From positions 1 to 64,000 of the forward strand of contig CAOLHI010001438.1 in the NCBI GenBank assembly GCA_948474755.1: 64,000 nucleotides of DNA, written 5' to 3'. This DNA comes from Ctenosaura bakeri. Its lineage: Eukaryota; Chordata; Lepidosauria; Squamata; Iguanidae. A model generated the notes under the pieces. It did no database searches. It saw nothing but the letters and a program-made list of their open reading frames with translations, and was not told the DNA's origin. Shown here piece after piece: positions 21,796 to 34,076 of the stretch. Numbering within the stretch: the stretch's first letter is position 1; the number at the start of each line of letters is the position of its first letter. A program made the translations under genes and the position numbers.

Positions 21796-24472
21796 TACAT
21801 TAAAAATCATAACCATAATGCTTTCTTGTCTACTTGGCACTGTAATGTATTTCTCCTTAAATGTAACTTTCTAAGTTCTACTAATTCTTGTATCTTATTT
21901 CCTACTATACATATTTTTTCACATAGGCTTTATGATAATTCTTCTTCTTTAATTTTTTTCTGAGCAATGCTAAACTGTGATTACTCAGCACACTCTACTA
22001 TCAAGATTAAATACTTCCTACCTATTTTGACTTTTTCTCCCTTCACCTGACAGTGACTTCTGGGGAGAGAAAGATCGAGATGTGAAAGCTAGGCTAGGCT
22101 AGTCATCCAAAATTACTTCCTCTTTCAGTTATTCTCCTGTGCCTTGTAAAATCACTTTCAGGAGGGAAAAATACAGTGCAACAACCAGAGCATACTTCTA
22201 GAAGATATCTTTGCTTCACTGGAAAACTGACTTGTTGTCACTGTCCTCCATAATAGTAGGAGGCTAGGTACAAAAGGAAATAACTCATATCTGGCAGGGA
22301 TTTTCAAGACTTTATTTCTGTTCTACCGTACCTTCATTTTCCCTTATGTGAGATCTGCCCACAGTCTCAGATATCTGGTCTTATAAAAGCATCCCTCTGA
22401 CTATTTACAAATGAGGTATGAATGCACCCTTGATCTCTGCAGGCTTCCGTATAAATATATGTGCCATCTGTTTTCAAATGATTAATTATTAGCTTTCACC
22501 TAGGGTAACATGCCTTTGGGTATCTTCTGGAAAAAACTAGTGCAATGTGGAAATATAACTATATAAATTATCATTCCTGTTGAGCCAGATATCCACAAAG
22601 TACATTTGCTTGGTTGTTTGGATTGAAAACCACAGTTTGGCTGTTCTCTCTGTTTATCCATTGCTGTGACAATAATTCACCTGCAAAGTTGTAATGATTA
22701 ATAGACTGATATGAAAGCAACACCATCTATCAAAACTGACAAATATTCATCAGCTGCTCAGAAGGCCATGAACCCACAAGAAAGAATTCACATTTGTCTC
22801 CAAAAGCAGAAATGGGTTGGAATCTGTTGGTGACTTTCCCTGATGTAACTCCTTGTTACTCCAGAATGAGTACTTTTTCAGACATTGACCTAGAAGATAT
22901 CTAAAACCTTCTTGCGTAACACCTTTGCCCTATCTTTGCTCATTTTCCAGGAGGTAAAAAGTGCTGTTTTTTTCCTTGGCTTCTCAACAGAATCAGGATA
23001 ATGCCTGGGTGCAGTTCTGTAGCCAGTTAATAGTCAGAAATGGAGGTGCACCAGGAGAACATCTAGCCACTGCTGTGCAGGTGGGAAAGAAAGAGAAGAC
23101 TTCACCTGCATGCCCCATTCTAAATGAAAAATCGCCGTTATACTTCAGAGATATCCTACCTTGGGCATTTGACTACACTTGATCGACCATCTTATGAGGG
23201 AAAGTGAGGGTTATTCTCTTACTCAATGCTGTCTCCTGCCCTTGAGTATGAGGTGGGACCCCCTTTTGCCCTTGGAGATCATCTAGCTGCTACCACCTAT
23301 TGATTTTAGATCCCCTCATGCAGTAACTCAGTAGGAAGCTACTGGGGAAAGAATCTCTGAACTCAGAGGCTTGCCTCTTCAACCCTCTGTGGAAGACAGG
23401 ACTTCTATCTGCGAGTGCCACCACAGTGAGAGAGAGAGCACGAACAGAAAGCTTTTTATCTTAAGCAGGTAAACACAATGACAAAAGATATCCCATTCAT
23501 GAATGCACCTTCCTTTAGGCATTACTTAGCAGTCACAAAGTTATAGACAAGTCTAGGTCGTTTCAGTCAGAGTTTTAAAAGAACATAATCCCTAACACAA
23601 CTAGTTAAAATATTCCTATTCTACTCACATTATCTGGATGATGTGGGGGGAAGAGTCTGGACCAGTTTGGCCCAGCCTGCAATAGACCGTTCTCTCTCAT
23701 TAATGTTCTTTTATCTCTCTTGTCTCATGGTCTCCTGAGGCATTTTTATCTTGTTCCTGCATCTGCTCTTGCTGATTGGGCAATTGTCTCTCATGATCTC
23801 TGATGTCCTTCTGTGATGCTGCCCCCCAGTAAATGTAACTGAAACCTGACACCTCATTAACTCCTTGTTTACCTGGAGGGAGAACTATCCCCCTTCAGCT
23901 ATGTTGCCTGGATAATGGGGAGAGCCCATTATCACACATCTACAGAAAGGGTAGGCAGTACATAGTCTTATGGGATACTTCAGGGCCTCACATATTTTGG
24001 TGCCTTCATTGCCCTCTGCTGCTGCTGTACTATATTCTTTCAACAGTGTAGCATAGCAAAAGGCAATATTTTCCTTTAAAAACAAGGCATGCAAAGGGAG
24101 CATACACCTTGTTTAAAAGCAGAAACATCCTCCCCCAAACCTCCCAAAAACATGATTCTGTTTTAAAGAAACCATGTATTTGGCATATTTGGTAGCACAG
24201 TGGCAGGATGCAGCCCCTGGTGAACTGAAGTCATCCAATATCCCCCCTAACTTCCTACCTCTTATCTGCCCATATCTTCTCTACATACCTACAGTATGAA
24301 ATTAATGCATAGAAGCATCATTACCAGCTGGATAGATTGCAGCGGGAAAACTGGTAGCCAGTAAGAGCTTTCTCTCTCTGATTTTGCATTTGGTCACCCT
24401 TCCAAAAACCAAAAGCAAACAACTCAAGGTAATGCATGCCTCCCTGCCTCCAGTATCATAACACAACTCTAA
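21796..24472. other. Unassigned DNA, no gene recognised
   Basis: About 2.7 kb of AT-rich sequence with no recognisable domain, RNA gene or repeat family. Short frames (for example 22961-23182 and 23885-24103) show no conserved features. Confidence 0.5.
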
Positions 24473-24904
24473 GGCCCTTTTCACACCTTACCTTTTCACA
24501 GCGCTGAGGTGAGGGGATCGCACAAGCAACCTCTTGCGAGAAGCTCTCGCATCCCCACCGCTTTGCCTCAGCAGCCGCTGCCTGCTATTGAGCAGGCAGC
24601 GTGAGGGCTCCTCCTCTTTGCAGCCCAGCACGGCCTGGGATTTTCCCAGGCTGTGCTGGGGCAGGAAGCATGAGCACTGCGGCTCTGGAAGCTCCGCACG
24701 CACAGTAAGTGTGCGCGGAGCCCTGGACTGATGCGTGATCATTCACCATTTTTGGTTAGAAGCCAAAAATGAAATAGTGCGTGGTCGGCACCTCCTGGCC
24801 CCAGCCGTGTTGCGCAATTGTGAGGACATCATGTGGATGGCTCCTCACAATTGTGTGATGCTCCAGAGGCTCTTTTGCATGGTGAATGCAGTGCAAAAAG
24901 GGCC
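24473..24904 (+). mobile_element. GC-rich MITE, copy B, 432 bp, TAA TSD
   Basis: Same family and orientation as 10265. The ends GGCCCTTTTCACACC and GTGCAAAAAGGGCC are flanked by TAA at 24470-24472 and 24905-24907. It shares CCTGGGATTTTCCCAGGCTG (about 24631), GCGTGGTCGGC and the hairpin TTTTTGGTTAGAAGCCAAAAA (about 24750). The CpG-rich interior gives spurious frames on both strands. Confidence 0.82.
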
Positions 24905-25839
24905 TAAGAGATAGGTTAGGCTGCAAGAGAGTGTGCCCCATGGTCGCTCACTAAACATGGTTAAATGAGGAGAATCACTCAGGTCTCTATAGTCTTAATG
25001 AAAGTAGTTTACCAATGTATGAATATAGGCAATTGTGTATTCTCAAGCATACTGCTTAAAATGAGTGAGTTTGGGGAATAACATATATATACATCTTGCC
25101 AGGGAATACTGGGAATTTTTCCAATCTCTCTCTCTCCCCTCTTCTTTCCTCCCTCTCTTCTTTCTCATTATACACATATATCACTAAGCTCGCCTGCAGT
25201 TTGACATTCATGATTGTTAGGGAAAGTTCTACTTTCTTTAACAAATGGCTTTGTTCATTGTATTAGCATAAATCTTTGGTTTTCTTCTGTGGACAGCAGT
25301 CAACATCTGCAGGTTGTGCACACCATGTGACTTAGATTGAATATGTGTAAGAGGACAGCAATGTTCCCCTGACAAACCCTTATGACTCACATTTGTACAA
25401 ATAAAAAATATATAGCTACTATCAATATGTCTTACAAATATTTGATAGCAGCAACTATCTGAAAACATTTTATGAGAGGTACTTTTAATTCAAGTAAGAA
25501 AAAGTTTTCTGCCTGGCTCTCGGGAGAGATTGCTATACAACAGAACCACTATTGTTTTAGTTTTTCCAAATTGATTTTGAAATTACTGCTTCTGTTTGAT
25601 AAAGCTGAATTTTCTGAACTACATGAGAAAGAACAGATAGTTTGTTAGAGTGTATGGAAGCAGGAAGTCATTAACTAGATCAAATACAGGATGAAAATCT
25701 TGAGTGCTTCCCTTTTCTTATTTGGTTTTGTACCCACATGTTAATTTTATTTACTTGCTTTTTATTTAGGTAAGGAACCATTTGAAGATGAACCTACAAT
25801 TTTATATTTAGGACTAGCTGTGTTGAACATGCAAATAAA
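24905..25839. other. Unassigned DNA
   Basis: No gene. A pyrimidine-rich run of CT/CTTTCC lies at about 25122-25165. Confidence 0.5.
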
Positions 25840-25945
25840 ACAAGATACAAATTCTACAAAAGAGCAATACCTTTATTGGGCAACCAAAATGCACAAAACA
25901 TATCATGCAAGCTTTTGAAGCTCCACTGGCTTCTTCATCAGGCAA
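25840..25945 (-). mobile_element. Penelope-like remnant with hammerhead-like motif
   Basis: On the minus strand it carries CTGATGA (25941-25935), a possible stem (GAAGC...GCTTC), and then CAAAAGC where a hammerhead ribozyme would have GAAA (the G is lost, 25916). AATAAAGGTATTGC follows (about 25877-25864). Penelope-like elements are known to carry hammerhead ribozymes of this kind. A similar copy lies at 59285. Assignment to Penelope rests on this motif only. Confidence 0.45.
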
Positions 25946-26039
25946 AAAATGTTAAAAAAAATTACACAGGAAAAAGATAAAAGAAAAGGCATGTTGCTGT
26001 TGGAGTCACAGGTCTACACTGGTTTCAGATGTTGGCTCG

Positions 26040-27483
26040 GTTGTAGTTCTAAGCAGTTGGGAGAAATAAATCACTAGGAACAGGTGGCATACTAACAGGG
26101 TTGCTTCAAACTACAGAGATAGAACCTACTCTAGTTCTAACTAAAATCTGTCAACAAATATGGAAAGCAAAATAATGGCTTATTGTGCATTCCAGTCTCT
26201 GAGAAAGGGGAAACCAGAGACTGAAGTAACCATAGGATCATTGCATTAACCTCCCATGCAAGCAAAGCAATGCTCAAAATTCTACACCAAAGTCTTTTAC
26301 CATATATGGGATGAGAAATGCCAGATGTCTAAGCTGGGTTCAGGAAAGGAAGAGGCACTAATGATCATATTGCAAACATACATTGGATTATGGAGCTCAC
26401 CAAATAATTTCAGAAGAAAATCAGTCTGTGCTTTATAGATTATAGCAAAGACTTTGATAATGTAGATCATGAAAAACTATGGATTGCTTTTAAAGAAATG
26501 AGAATGCCACAACATTTGATTTTCCTAACACATAATCTGTACTCAGGACAGAATATGGAGGAATGAAATGGTTTCCAATTGGCAAGGAGGTCAGGCAAGT
26601 CTGCATTTTATCACCCTATCTGTTTAACTTGTATGCTGAATATATCATACATAAAGCAAAGTCAGACTCAGATGAAGGAGGCATGAAAACTGAAGCAAGA
26701 AGCAAGAATTTAAGATATGCAGATGACACCCTAATACTTGCAGAAAATAGCAAAGACTTCAAATGGTTACTGAAGAAAATCAAGAAAGAAAATGCAAAGG
26801 CAGTTACAGCTGAATGTCAAGAAAACAAAAATAATTACCACAGATGATTTACATAACTTTAAAGATGATGAAGGTATTGAAATAGTTCAAGTTTTCTACA
26901 CCTTGGCTCATTAATTAATCAGAATGGAGGCAGCACTCAAAAAATTAGAAGAAGACTAGGACTTCGAAGGGTAACGATGAAGATACTAGACAAGATCTAG
27001 AAGTATCAAGTTATGTAATTGTATTTATTATGTAAATGTATGTAAAGTTAGGATTGTCCATACCATCATATTTCCAATTTCTATGTATGGTGGTGAAAGC
27101 TGGATGGTAAAGAAAGTTGATAGGAAGAGAATCAACTCATTTGAAATGTGGTGCTGGAGAACAGTTTATGGATACTATAGATTGCTAAAAAAGACAAATA
27201 AATGGATCCTACAGCAAATCAAGCCTGAACTCTCTCTAGAAGCCAAGATGACTAAACTGAGACTGTCATACTTTGGGCACATCATGAGAAGACATGACTC
27301 ACTAGAAAAGACAATAATGCTTGGTAAGGTGGAAGGCAGTAGGAAAAAAAGTAAGACGGCATTACAGATAGATAGACTCAGCTGAAGCCACAGTCCTGTT
27401 GATGGTCTGTTGATGATGGAGGTCTGTTGATGATGGAAGACTTGGAGGTCTCCATAAGTCAAAATTGACTTAACAACAAACAA
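26040..27483 (+). pseudogene. Bov-B LINE ORF2 (RT and C-terminus) and 3' end, decayed
   Basis: Reverse transcriptase pieces in correct order and different frames: SNHRIIALTSHASKAMLKIL (about 26236), FRKGRGTNDHI (about 26340), CFIDYSKDFDNVDHEKLW (about 26430), FPIGKEVRQVCILSPYLFNL with YAEYIIHKA (26572 on), and the catalytic block NLRYADDTLIL (about 26707), with YADD intact. The C-terminal part reads MYGGESWMVKKVDRKRINSF (27083), then FEMWCWR and LRLSYFGHIMRRHDSLEKTI (about 27257). The 3' end is CATAAGTCAAAATTGACTTA with an AACAAAC tail (27454-27483). Several stops and shifts. The 5' limit is approximate. Confidence 0.85.
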
Positions 27484-27738
27484 AAAAGGGCTCTGATGGC
27501 AGTGAATTCAGTTGGCAGTTTCAGTCCAAGCTTTCAAGCAGCTATCAAAGGCATTTAATCTTATTTCCAAAACGGATTCAGCACCTTGTATAGCTCAGCA
27601 GGCTTCCTTCAAGAGTGAAAAACATCCTTAATTTGTGATAGGCACACAGATTTATCTTCCAAAAAGAATTTTTTTGTGGGGCTAAGTGGGATTTCTGGGG
27701 TCTGCCCCCCCTCCACACCTGCCATCTCAAGTGGCTAT

Positions 27739-28027
27739 TGTAGGATATATCCACATTGTAGTTTTTTAGAAATTTGATTCCACTTTTGAATCCACTTTTG
27801 CTCACTCCTACGTAATCCTGGGATCTGTAGTTTGGGGAGGAGCTAAGAATTCCTTGCTAGAGAACTAAAATAGTGCTATAGTTTAGAGGAAGAGATTAGA
27901 GCTATCCAGGAGAGAATGCCAGGTACTCCTAACCACACTACAATCACCACTATTCCCTGAGATGGAATTGTAGTAATTAAAGGGGAAAGAAACTGCCATA
28001 ATTGTACAATGTGGATGCACCCCTACA
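27739..28027. mobile_element. hAT-like MITE with TGTAGG(N)ATCCACATTGTA ends, 289 bp
   Basis: The left end (TGTAGGATATATCCACATTG) and the right end (CAATGTGGATGCACCCCTAC plus A) form an inverted repeat. The flanks GTGGCTAT and GTGTCTAA agree at 6 of 8 positions, a possible decayed 8-bp duplication. Inside is AATCCTGGGATCTGTAGTTT (about 27815), a core also present in the foldback MITEs, so the families may be related. Confidence 0.65.
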
Positions 28028-31000
28028 GTGTCTAACAGGAGGACTGGGTCAGTATTACATGTGAACTGATCAATTATATATCTTTCTCTTTACATGTAGA
28101 TTCAAAAAGACAAGAGCTGGCTGGTACAGCACCACTGAGCACCAATTTCCTGCCTGCACAAATGGATAGTCAAGGAACATTATTTCCCACCCCACAACTC
28201 AAAGTAAGCAAACCTCGGGCCTGGTGTCCAAGATATATGGACAGCTGTACTGCAGCCGCTGCTGTTACTTGCCCATGATCTCCAGCTGCAATGGTGAAGC
28301 TTCCTGGGTAACACATTAATAATGCTCCACAAATCATCAAGGAAACAACATAGAGGAGCAACAGTAAAGTTAGAAAACGTTTCCCAGCTGGCAAAGATTT
28401 GCAAGCTCCCTCACATGAAATGGAAAGGGAAATTATTTGCAAGATATTTTATAATGTTGCATTAGGCACAAGGAGATGTTTATTATGGTATAACAATCAG
28501 TGCTAGAAGGAAGCAGGAGCTACCATGAAGAGCACTCTTAAGGATCCCAACAGTGTTGTTAGATCTTCAAAATGCTGCTGTTTCTTTTTCTTTCTTTTCT
28601 CTATTGTTTTGGGCTGCACAGGGCCAACTTGAGGTGGAAAAAGTTGGTCTAAAGTACTGGTGTCGGCCAGTCCAGAAGGAATCTTGGGGGCCTAGTAGGT
28701 TGCACATGTTTTTATCTTTCTTATTAGCATCATTATTTGTCAGTTGTTTTACATCCCTAGTAAAATTGGTCAATTTCAAAGAAAATAATGTTATAAAATT
28801 TTTTAAATCCTATGTAAGGATTTTTGGCTAGTCCACCAGGGGTTCAAAACTCCTCCCCTATTCCCTTTCTGCCCACCACACCACTGGGACACACTGATCT
28901 CTCCCCTGCCATCCACCCCTCTGACCTCTTTCCTTGCCACTTGAGACACTATAATCAGTTACGCAGGAAGTCGGGGGAAGGACCAAAGTGGGAGAAGAGA
29001 TGCTTCCTTGGATCCCTCTCCTTCATGCACAGCTATCAACACCTTTCCTGGTTGACCTAAAGTTGCCATCTTGGCCCCAAGGTGCTTATTTGGATGTTTG
29101 GTTTGTCTGCAGTCACCCAGCTGGTTCCCAATCACTCTGACCCAGAGGCGTTTACCCAGCCAGCTGGTCGGCAGTTAACACCATCTATTCCCCCCTCCCC
29201 CTACGGAGTCCAAACCCGCTCTTGACAGCCCTGGGTTCTACAGTTTGCAAAATCCCCTAGTTTGCAGCATGTCCAATGGGGATTTTGGAAGCTGTAGGTT
29301 GTGTCTGGAATCCTATTGGTGCCAGTTTAATTGTGCTGATGTTAAGACACTGGCAGTGGGAAGAAAAAGGTCCCACATGTCATAGCCATGAAAGGAAGAA
29401 GGGGCTGGAGAAATAGGCTGCTTTAAGACCAACAAACTTTGCCTGTTTTCCCCTCATCTTTGCTCGGGGGGGGGGATGCATCAGTTAGCCTACTGCACCA
29501 ACAGGTTTCCAATCATCCAAGTCGTTTTTTAAAGCTCAGAGTGCTATGAAGACAGATTTGTCTGCCATTTCCCCCAGATGCTTGTTATGGAAGTCACTGC
29601 CTGCCACACAGACTGTGGCAAAGATTATGGTAACTATCTCCTGATGAAAGTAGTAGCCTTCATCCTCCATACTTTCTACAGTCACATTAAAGTGCCATGT
29701 AAACTCTGCCTTGATGTGATTGCTTTAAGCTTCACCTTTTGAAAAGGCAGAACCTTCAAAGATTAATTATGAAGACCAGTGGGGAAAACCAGAAAGGAAG
29801 AACATTTCCACTCTATTGTTCTGAACAGGTTCTTAGGTTATTTAAAGGACGTTTGGACAAGCTGTTTTTCTTACTTAATGTGCATATTTTGACATTTTTA
29901 AGACTTCAGCATTATCTTCATAAAGGTTCAGCAAAGGCAGCAAAGGCTGCTTTCCTAGTAGAAAATGGGAAGTGTTGCCATGGAAATAAAGATCTCAGAG
30001 TATCATGAAGGATCATCTTGAATCCCACCATAAGGCTGTTATCTTTCATGTTCAGCATCCAAAAGTGCACTCTGCTCTTCAAAGCTTTTAAGTGGTTCCT
30101 GCTAAAATTCCTTATTAGATATGCATGAATATTTTAGAGACATTTGAAGGGAAGAAATATCTCTGTTGTCACATGATGTTATCTAGATCATCTATGCAAA
30201 CATGCAGCTGGAATTTTGGGGAAGAAACAAGAAGAGGTAATGTGGAGGAGGGTTGAAATTAGGGCAGAAAAATAGTGAATAAGAAAGGTCAAGCCTCTTC
30301 TCCTTTCTGACTTATTTATCCTGAATACTTCTCTCCTGAATTAACTACTTTTTTTTTCAAATGATCTTTGCTAGTAATTTGTATTTGCTTATAACTTGTA
30401 GTAAGCCACCAGCTGGTTAGTTCAGCCTCTCTCATCAGCACAGTGCATTTGTATTTATATGATTTCTGTCCCATCTTTCTCCCAATATGGTACCCAATAC
30501 TTTTGAGAATACTCTCTAATACTTTCCCACTGAAACAGCTCACCAAACGGAGAATTTTCCCCAAACCTTCCAAAATGTTGAAGGGACAAGCTAGGAATCC
30601 TACTCCAGCCTGAATTGTGATGCTATTCAAAGAAGGTAGATTTGGAAGGCTTTAAAATCTTGTTTAGCATTTGAAATTTGGCTTCCAAACATTGTTACTA
30701 CCTATATTTGCTTTATTTCTGCTTTCTAGAGGTCTCACCTAACCCTGCACTGTTTTCTCTGTTGACTTCAACATGACAGATTGCCCTTGGAGTATTTGAA
30801 TGCATGAACAGATTTTGTCATCATTCAGTGCTCTGCCTCCTCTCCTTCTTCTTTGGATACCTGCTTCTTTCTGTTGGCTAGTTTCTGCTCTTTTCCTTTC
30901 CCAGGCTGTTTCTTAGCCATCGTTCACTTCCTTGTTTCTTCCTTAAACTACCATTATCCATTTCTTCCATCCCTTTGCAGACTTTTTCTAGTCCATTCTC

Positions 31001-31487
31001 TAGTGACTTTTGTGGCACAACAACAGATCAGACCGTGTCAAGGAGACTCCACACACTAAAGGGCTGTGTTTACCTCAGGTTTTTATCTATAGTTATTAAT
31101 TTTATTCTGCAGTTTCTGTTCTCCTTTCTTCCTCTCTGGAAACTGAAAAATATATCTAATGTTAGGCAAATTTACATGTCTTGCAATTTCACATCCGTTT
31201 CACATCTTTGAGATCACAGTGAAAGTCCTAAAATGGCATCTGAACATAACCCTCAGGGTTATGTGTTTGTGTTATGTCACAGATGATGTTTATGAAGACA
31301 GAATTTCTCAATGTATTTTTTATCCATATAAGTAGCACTGTTTTCTCTCTCAGAAATAAAAAAGGAAGAAATAAAGTGTAACTAATTAGTAGCAGTAAAA
31401 TTCTTCAGCTGAGCTGACACAATTATCCATTTGTTGTGTTCTCTAATTCATCCATTAAACTGGAAAAATTTTATGTTTCCCTCATGA
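28028..31487. other. Unassigned DNA; one weak ORF of note
   Basis: About 3.4 kb without recognisable genes. A minus-strand frame at 28442-28170 (90 codons) has a hydrophobic stretch (FLTLLLLLYVVSLMICGALL) that could be membrane-spanning. I find no family match and no clear splice pair, so I do not call it a gene. A C/T-rich zone lies at 28845-28940 and a G-run at 29465-29475. Confidence 0.4.
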
Positions 31488-31576
31488 ATCCCCCCCCCGA
31501 AATCGCAAACCCCAGGATTCCATAGGAGGTTGAAAGTGGAATCATCGCACTGTAAGAGTGTCGTGCAGAAATGGCC
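31488..31576. mobile_element. Foldback MITE, right half
   Basis: Begins after a run of C's and contains AACCCCAGGATTCCATAGGA, GTTGAAAGTGGAATCAT and the end GTGCAGAAATGGCC. It is the right arm of the 180-bp family without the left arm. Confidence 0.65.
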
Positions 31577-31625
31577 AGAGTCTCCATAAGTTGGAAGCAA
31601 CTTGAAGGCATGTGCACATATACAA
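31577..31625 (+). mobile_element. SINE 3' tail fragment
   Basis: CCATAAGTTGGAAGCAACTT followed by GAAGGCATGTGCACATA, the Bov-B-like tail shared by Sauria and 5S SINEs. The body is missing, so the subtype is undecided. Confidence 0.5.
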
Positions 31626-31796
31626 ATGCCCACTGAATTCCATGACACTAACTTCCTAATAAGCAATTGGAGTATTGCAGCCATGGTGAAGCAGTGGCAT
31701 CACTCCCCAACTTTACTACACCATCATAAGTTTGATTTATGGCAATGGACAGTAGCAATCATCTTCTTAAGCAAGTGATTTCTTATTTACAATAGT

Positions 31797-31983
31797 ACTT
31801 GGCTAGGTGAGAGCATTGGACTACAACCCTGGAGATCAAGGTTCAATTTCCTGTTTGGCCATGGAAACCCATTGGGTGACCTTTGGCATGTCATACACTC
31901 TCAGCCCTAGAAAACCCCATGATAGGTTCACATTAGGATTGCAATAAGTTGGAAATGAAGACACACAAAAACAACAAAGTGAA
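31797..31983 (+). mobile_element. Sauria-type SINE, internally deleted
   Basis: The head GAGCATTGGACTACAACCCT is followed by a B-box-like GGTTCAATTTCC. The body has ATGGAAACCCATTGGGTGAC and the tail CAATAAGTTGGAAATGAAGA with ACAAAAACAAC. A block of the usual body after CTCAGCC is missing. Confidence 0.75.
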
Positions 31984-32036
31984 AGCCAGTGTGTTTTGGC
32001 TGTTGGACTAAGACTTCAGAGACTAGGGTCTACTTG
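31984..32036 (+). mobile_element. Sauria-type SINE head, truncated
   Basis: AGCCAGTGTGTTTTGGCTGT, then TGGACTAAGACTTCAGAGAC, is the 5' part of the SINE. It stops where segment B begins. Confidence 0.6.
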
Positions 32037-32343
32037 GTCTATCTACTTGGTTAGCTCAGGGTAAAAGTGGCTTTATGGGGGGGGACAATTCCTCTCATAA
32101 GCAGCCTCATGGAGGTTGCAAATTGTAGACTGAGAGCTCTATTGATTGCTTTACATTCATGGTGTTACATGATTCAGAGAAAAACTGATAATTGAACTAC
32201 ATATTGTATTTGAATAAGAATGGGCAGGATGACTAGAACAGGAGCTTTGCATGAAAATATGCAAAAGAGATTCATGTAAATTAGTTTGTCTACTTTACTT
32301 TTTCCCTTCATTTAGAACAATTTGTACTGAGTGAGGAGTAATG
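32037..32343 (+). repeat. Unassigned segment B, inverted partner of 15959-16272
   Basis: Runs 5' to 3' from a tRNA-like TTGGTTAGCTCAGGGTAA to GAGTGAGGAGTAATG and directly joins a Sauria SINE head. Identity with segment A is about 85% by eye across the whole length, with small indels. Stops occur in all frames, so it is not coding. It may be the front part of a composite SINE or part of a duplicated block. Confidence 0.7.
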
Positions 32344-32770
32344 TGTGAGCCAATGTGGTGTAGTTGTTTGAGCATTGGACTACCACTCTGGAGACTACAG
32401 TTTGAATCCCCATTCAGTCATGGAAACTCCCTTGCTGACTTTGGACATATCACACTCTCTCAGCCTGAGAGGAAAGCAAAGGCAATCTCCTCTACTCTAA
32501 GGCAATTTCTGCTCTTAGTCTACTTTCAACATCCTGTGGATCTCTGGGGTTTGCAGTTCACTAAGGCCTAAGAGCTCTTGGCTGAGAATTTTAAATGCCC
32601 CTCCTTAAATTGCAAATCCCAGGATTCCACAGGATGTTGAAAGTGGATTAATAGCAGTATAACAGTGTAGTGTGGAATGGCCCAAGAAAGCTCCATGATA
32701 AGTTTAGGGTCATCTTAAGCCAGAAATAACTTGAAGGTATACAGCATCATCAACATCATCACCACCACCA
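32344..32770 (+). mobile_element. Sauria-type SINE interrupted by a foldback MITE
   Basis: The head TGTGAGCCAATGTGGTGTAG and B-box-like AGTTTGAATCCCC are clear (32343-32412). The body runs to about 32500 and resumes at 32683 with AAGCTCCATGATAAGTTTAG. The tail has AACTTGAAGGTATACAGC and an ATC/ACC microsatellite (32745-32774). The 182-bp insertion is described separately. Confidence 0.8.
32501..32682. mobile_element. Foldback MITE inside a Sauria SINE, 182 bp
   Basis: The left end GGCAATTTCTGCTCTTAGTC and the right end GTGTAGTGTGGAATGGCC are the family termini. The core has CTGGGGTTTGCAGTT and CAAATCCCAGGATTCCA. Flanking triplets are TAA and CAA. The insertion splits the SINE body, so it is younger than that SINE. 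Confidence 0.8.
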
Positions 32771-34001
32771 CCAACGACTTGGCTAGGTAAGTAGTAAAAA
32801 TATAGTACAGTTGTATATTTATATTTTCCTCCTTTTATTGAAAAATATGAAGCTATTTTTCTCACAGAAGAAACAAAGTTTGGTATGTTTGACTTGACTT
32901 CCATGTTGCCTGTGTGCTTAGCATTAAATGTGGAAGGGCCTGGAAATCCTTCTGAACAGTTATTTTTTAAACATTATTGTAGAAGGCTGAGAAATGCAAC
33001 TGCTATTCCACCCTAATCCAGAGAAGGGAAACTGCCAGCAATGTAGGAGCACTGTAGAGGGGAAACATAAGTTTACAAAATGGAAAAAGTTCACAAAGAT
33101 ATCTTTTTCTCTTCTCCACTGTAGAAATACAAAGAATATTTGAATTTATTTTATTTTATTTTGCTTCAGTGGGTCAGGGTGTGTCAACAACTCTTGACAT
33201 GTTTCAAGATATGTGGGGGGAGGCAGTTGGTGCAGTTTCTTTTTCTTTCTTTTTTTGGTATTTTTAGACTTTTTGTGCAAATTTCATTTGCACAAGAGTG
33301 TAATTTATCTTAAATATTATTTGATATTATTTTCATATTTGCAAAAACATTGCATTTTTCACAAAATGCAATGGTTTCTGCACTAACAATTCCAAAATAG
33401 TTCTGAAATGTTTTTTTAAAAAAATTCAAAAATGCACACACTCCCCCTCATGATCTTGCTCAGCATGGAGGAAAAAAAACTGAAATTATTTTAAGTGAAG
33501 ATATAGATTGCTATTGTACAGGAGATCCTGTTGCTATAGGTAACAGTAATGAAAATTTGTCTAGCCTTCCACAATTCTGGCTTCTTATTTTAATTTACCA
33601 ATCACATTTGGGCAACAACTGACATTAGGAACTGTTTTAGATACACAGTCAAAAACTACTCTCATGCCTTCGAAAATGAAAAGGTTGCTGAGAAGCTAGA
33701 TAGTTCATTTCTCTTTTACTAACAGAACATTCAAAAATACAGCAATTTTCCATTAAAATAATTCAGCTAAGATGTGCAATGCATTGTTTTTAAGGTATTT
33801 TTGTACTGATGAGAGAGTTATGATCACATTGCACAAAACTCATATTTCTTCTTATGTCTGAGGGATTTAGAAACTAGGTTAAATTTAGGTTGCTAGGAAA
33901 CAGAATGGAATCCTAGCAACAACTCCTAAAAATGAAGGTTATCTGTGTATTATATTAAATTCAGAACAAAGCATCAATTCATTGCTAATAGGTGGTTTAT
34001 G
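32771..34001. other. Unassigned AT-rich DNA
   Basis: No gene. Around 33276-33297 there is a small palindrome (GTGCAAATTTCATTTGCAC). Confidence 0.5.
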
Positions 34002-34076
34002 GCTGCAGTCCTATACACATATTTTTGAACTAAGTGACACTTACTTTTGAGTAGACATGCAGAACATTGCTATGAA
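34002..34076. repeat. Short repeat with ACTTTTGAGTAGACATG motif
   Basis: GCTGCAGTCCTATACACAT followed by ACTTACTTTTGAGTAGACAT. A common squamate short repeat, probably a small MITE. Related copies lie at 34309, 43862, 50656 and 56385. Confidence 0.5.

Noticed and set aside
22961..23182. 73-codon frame
   Set aside because: No recognisable domain, and nothing around it suggests an exon.
28170..28442. Minus-strand 90-codon frame with a hydrophobic segment, possible membrane protein exon
   Set aside because: No family recognised, no convincing splice sites or neighbouring exons; a hydrophobic run of this length can arise by chance in T-rich DNA.
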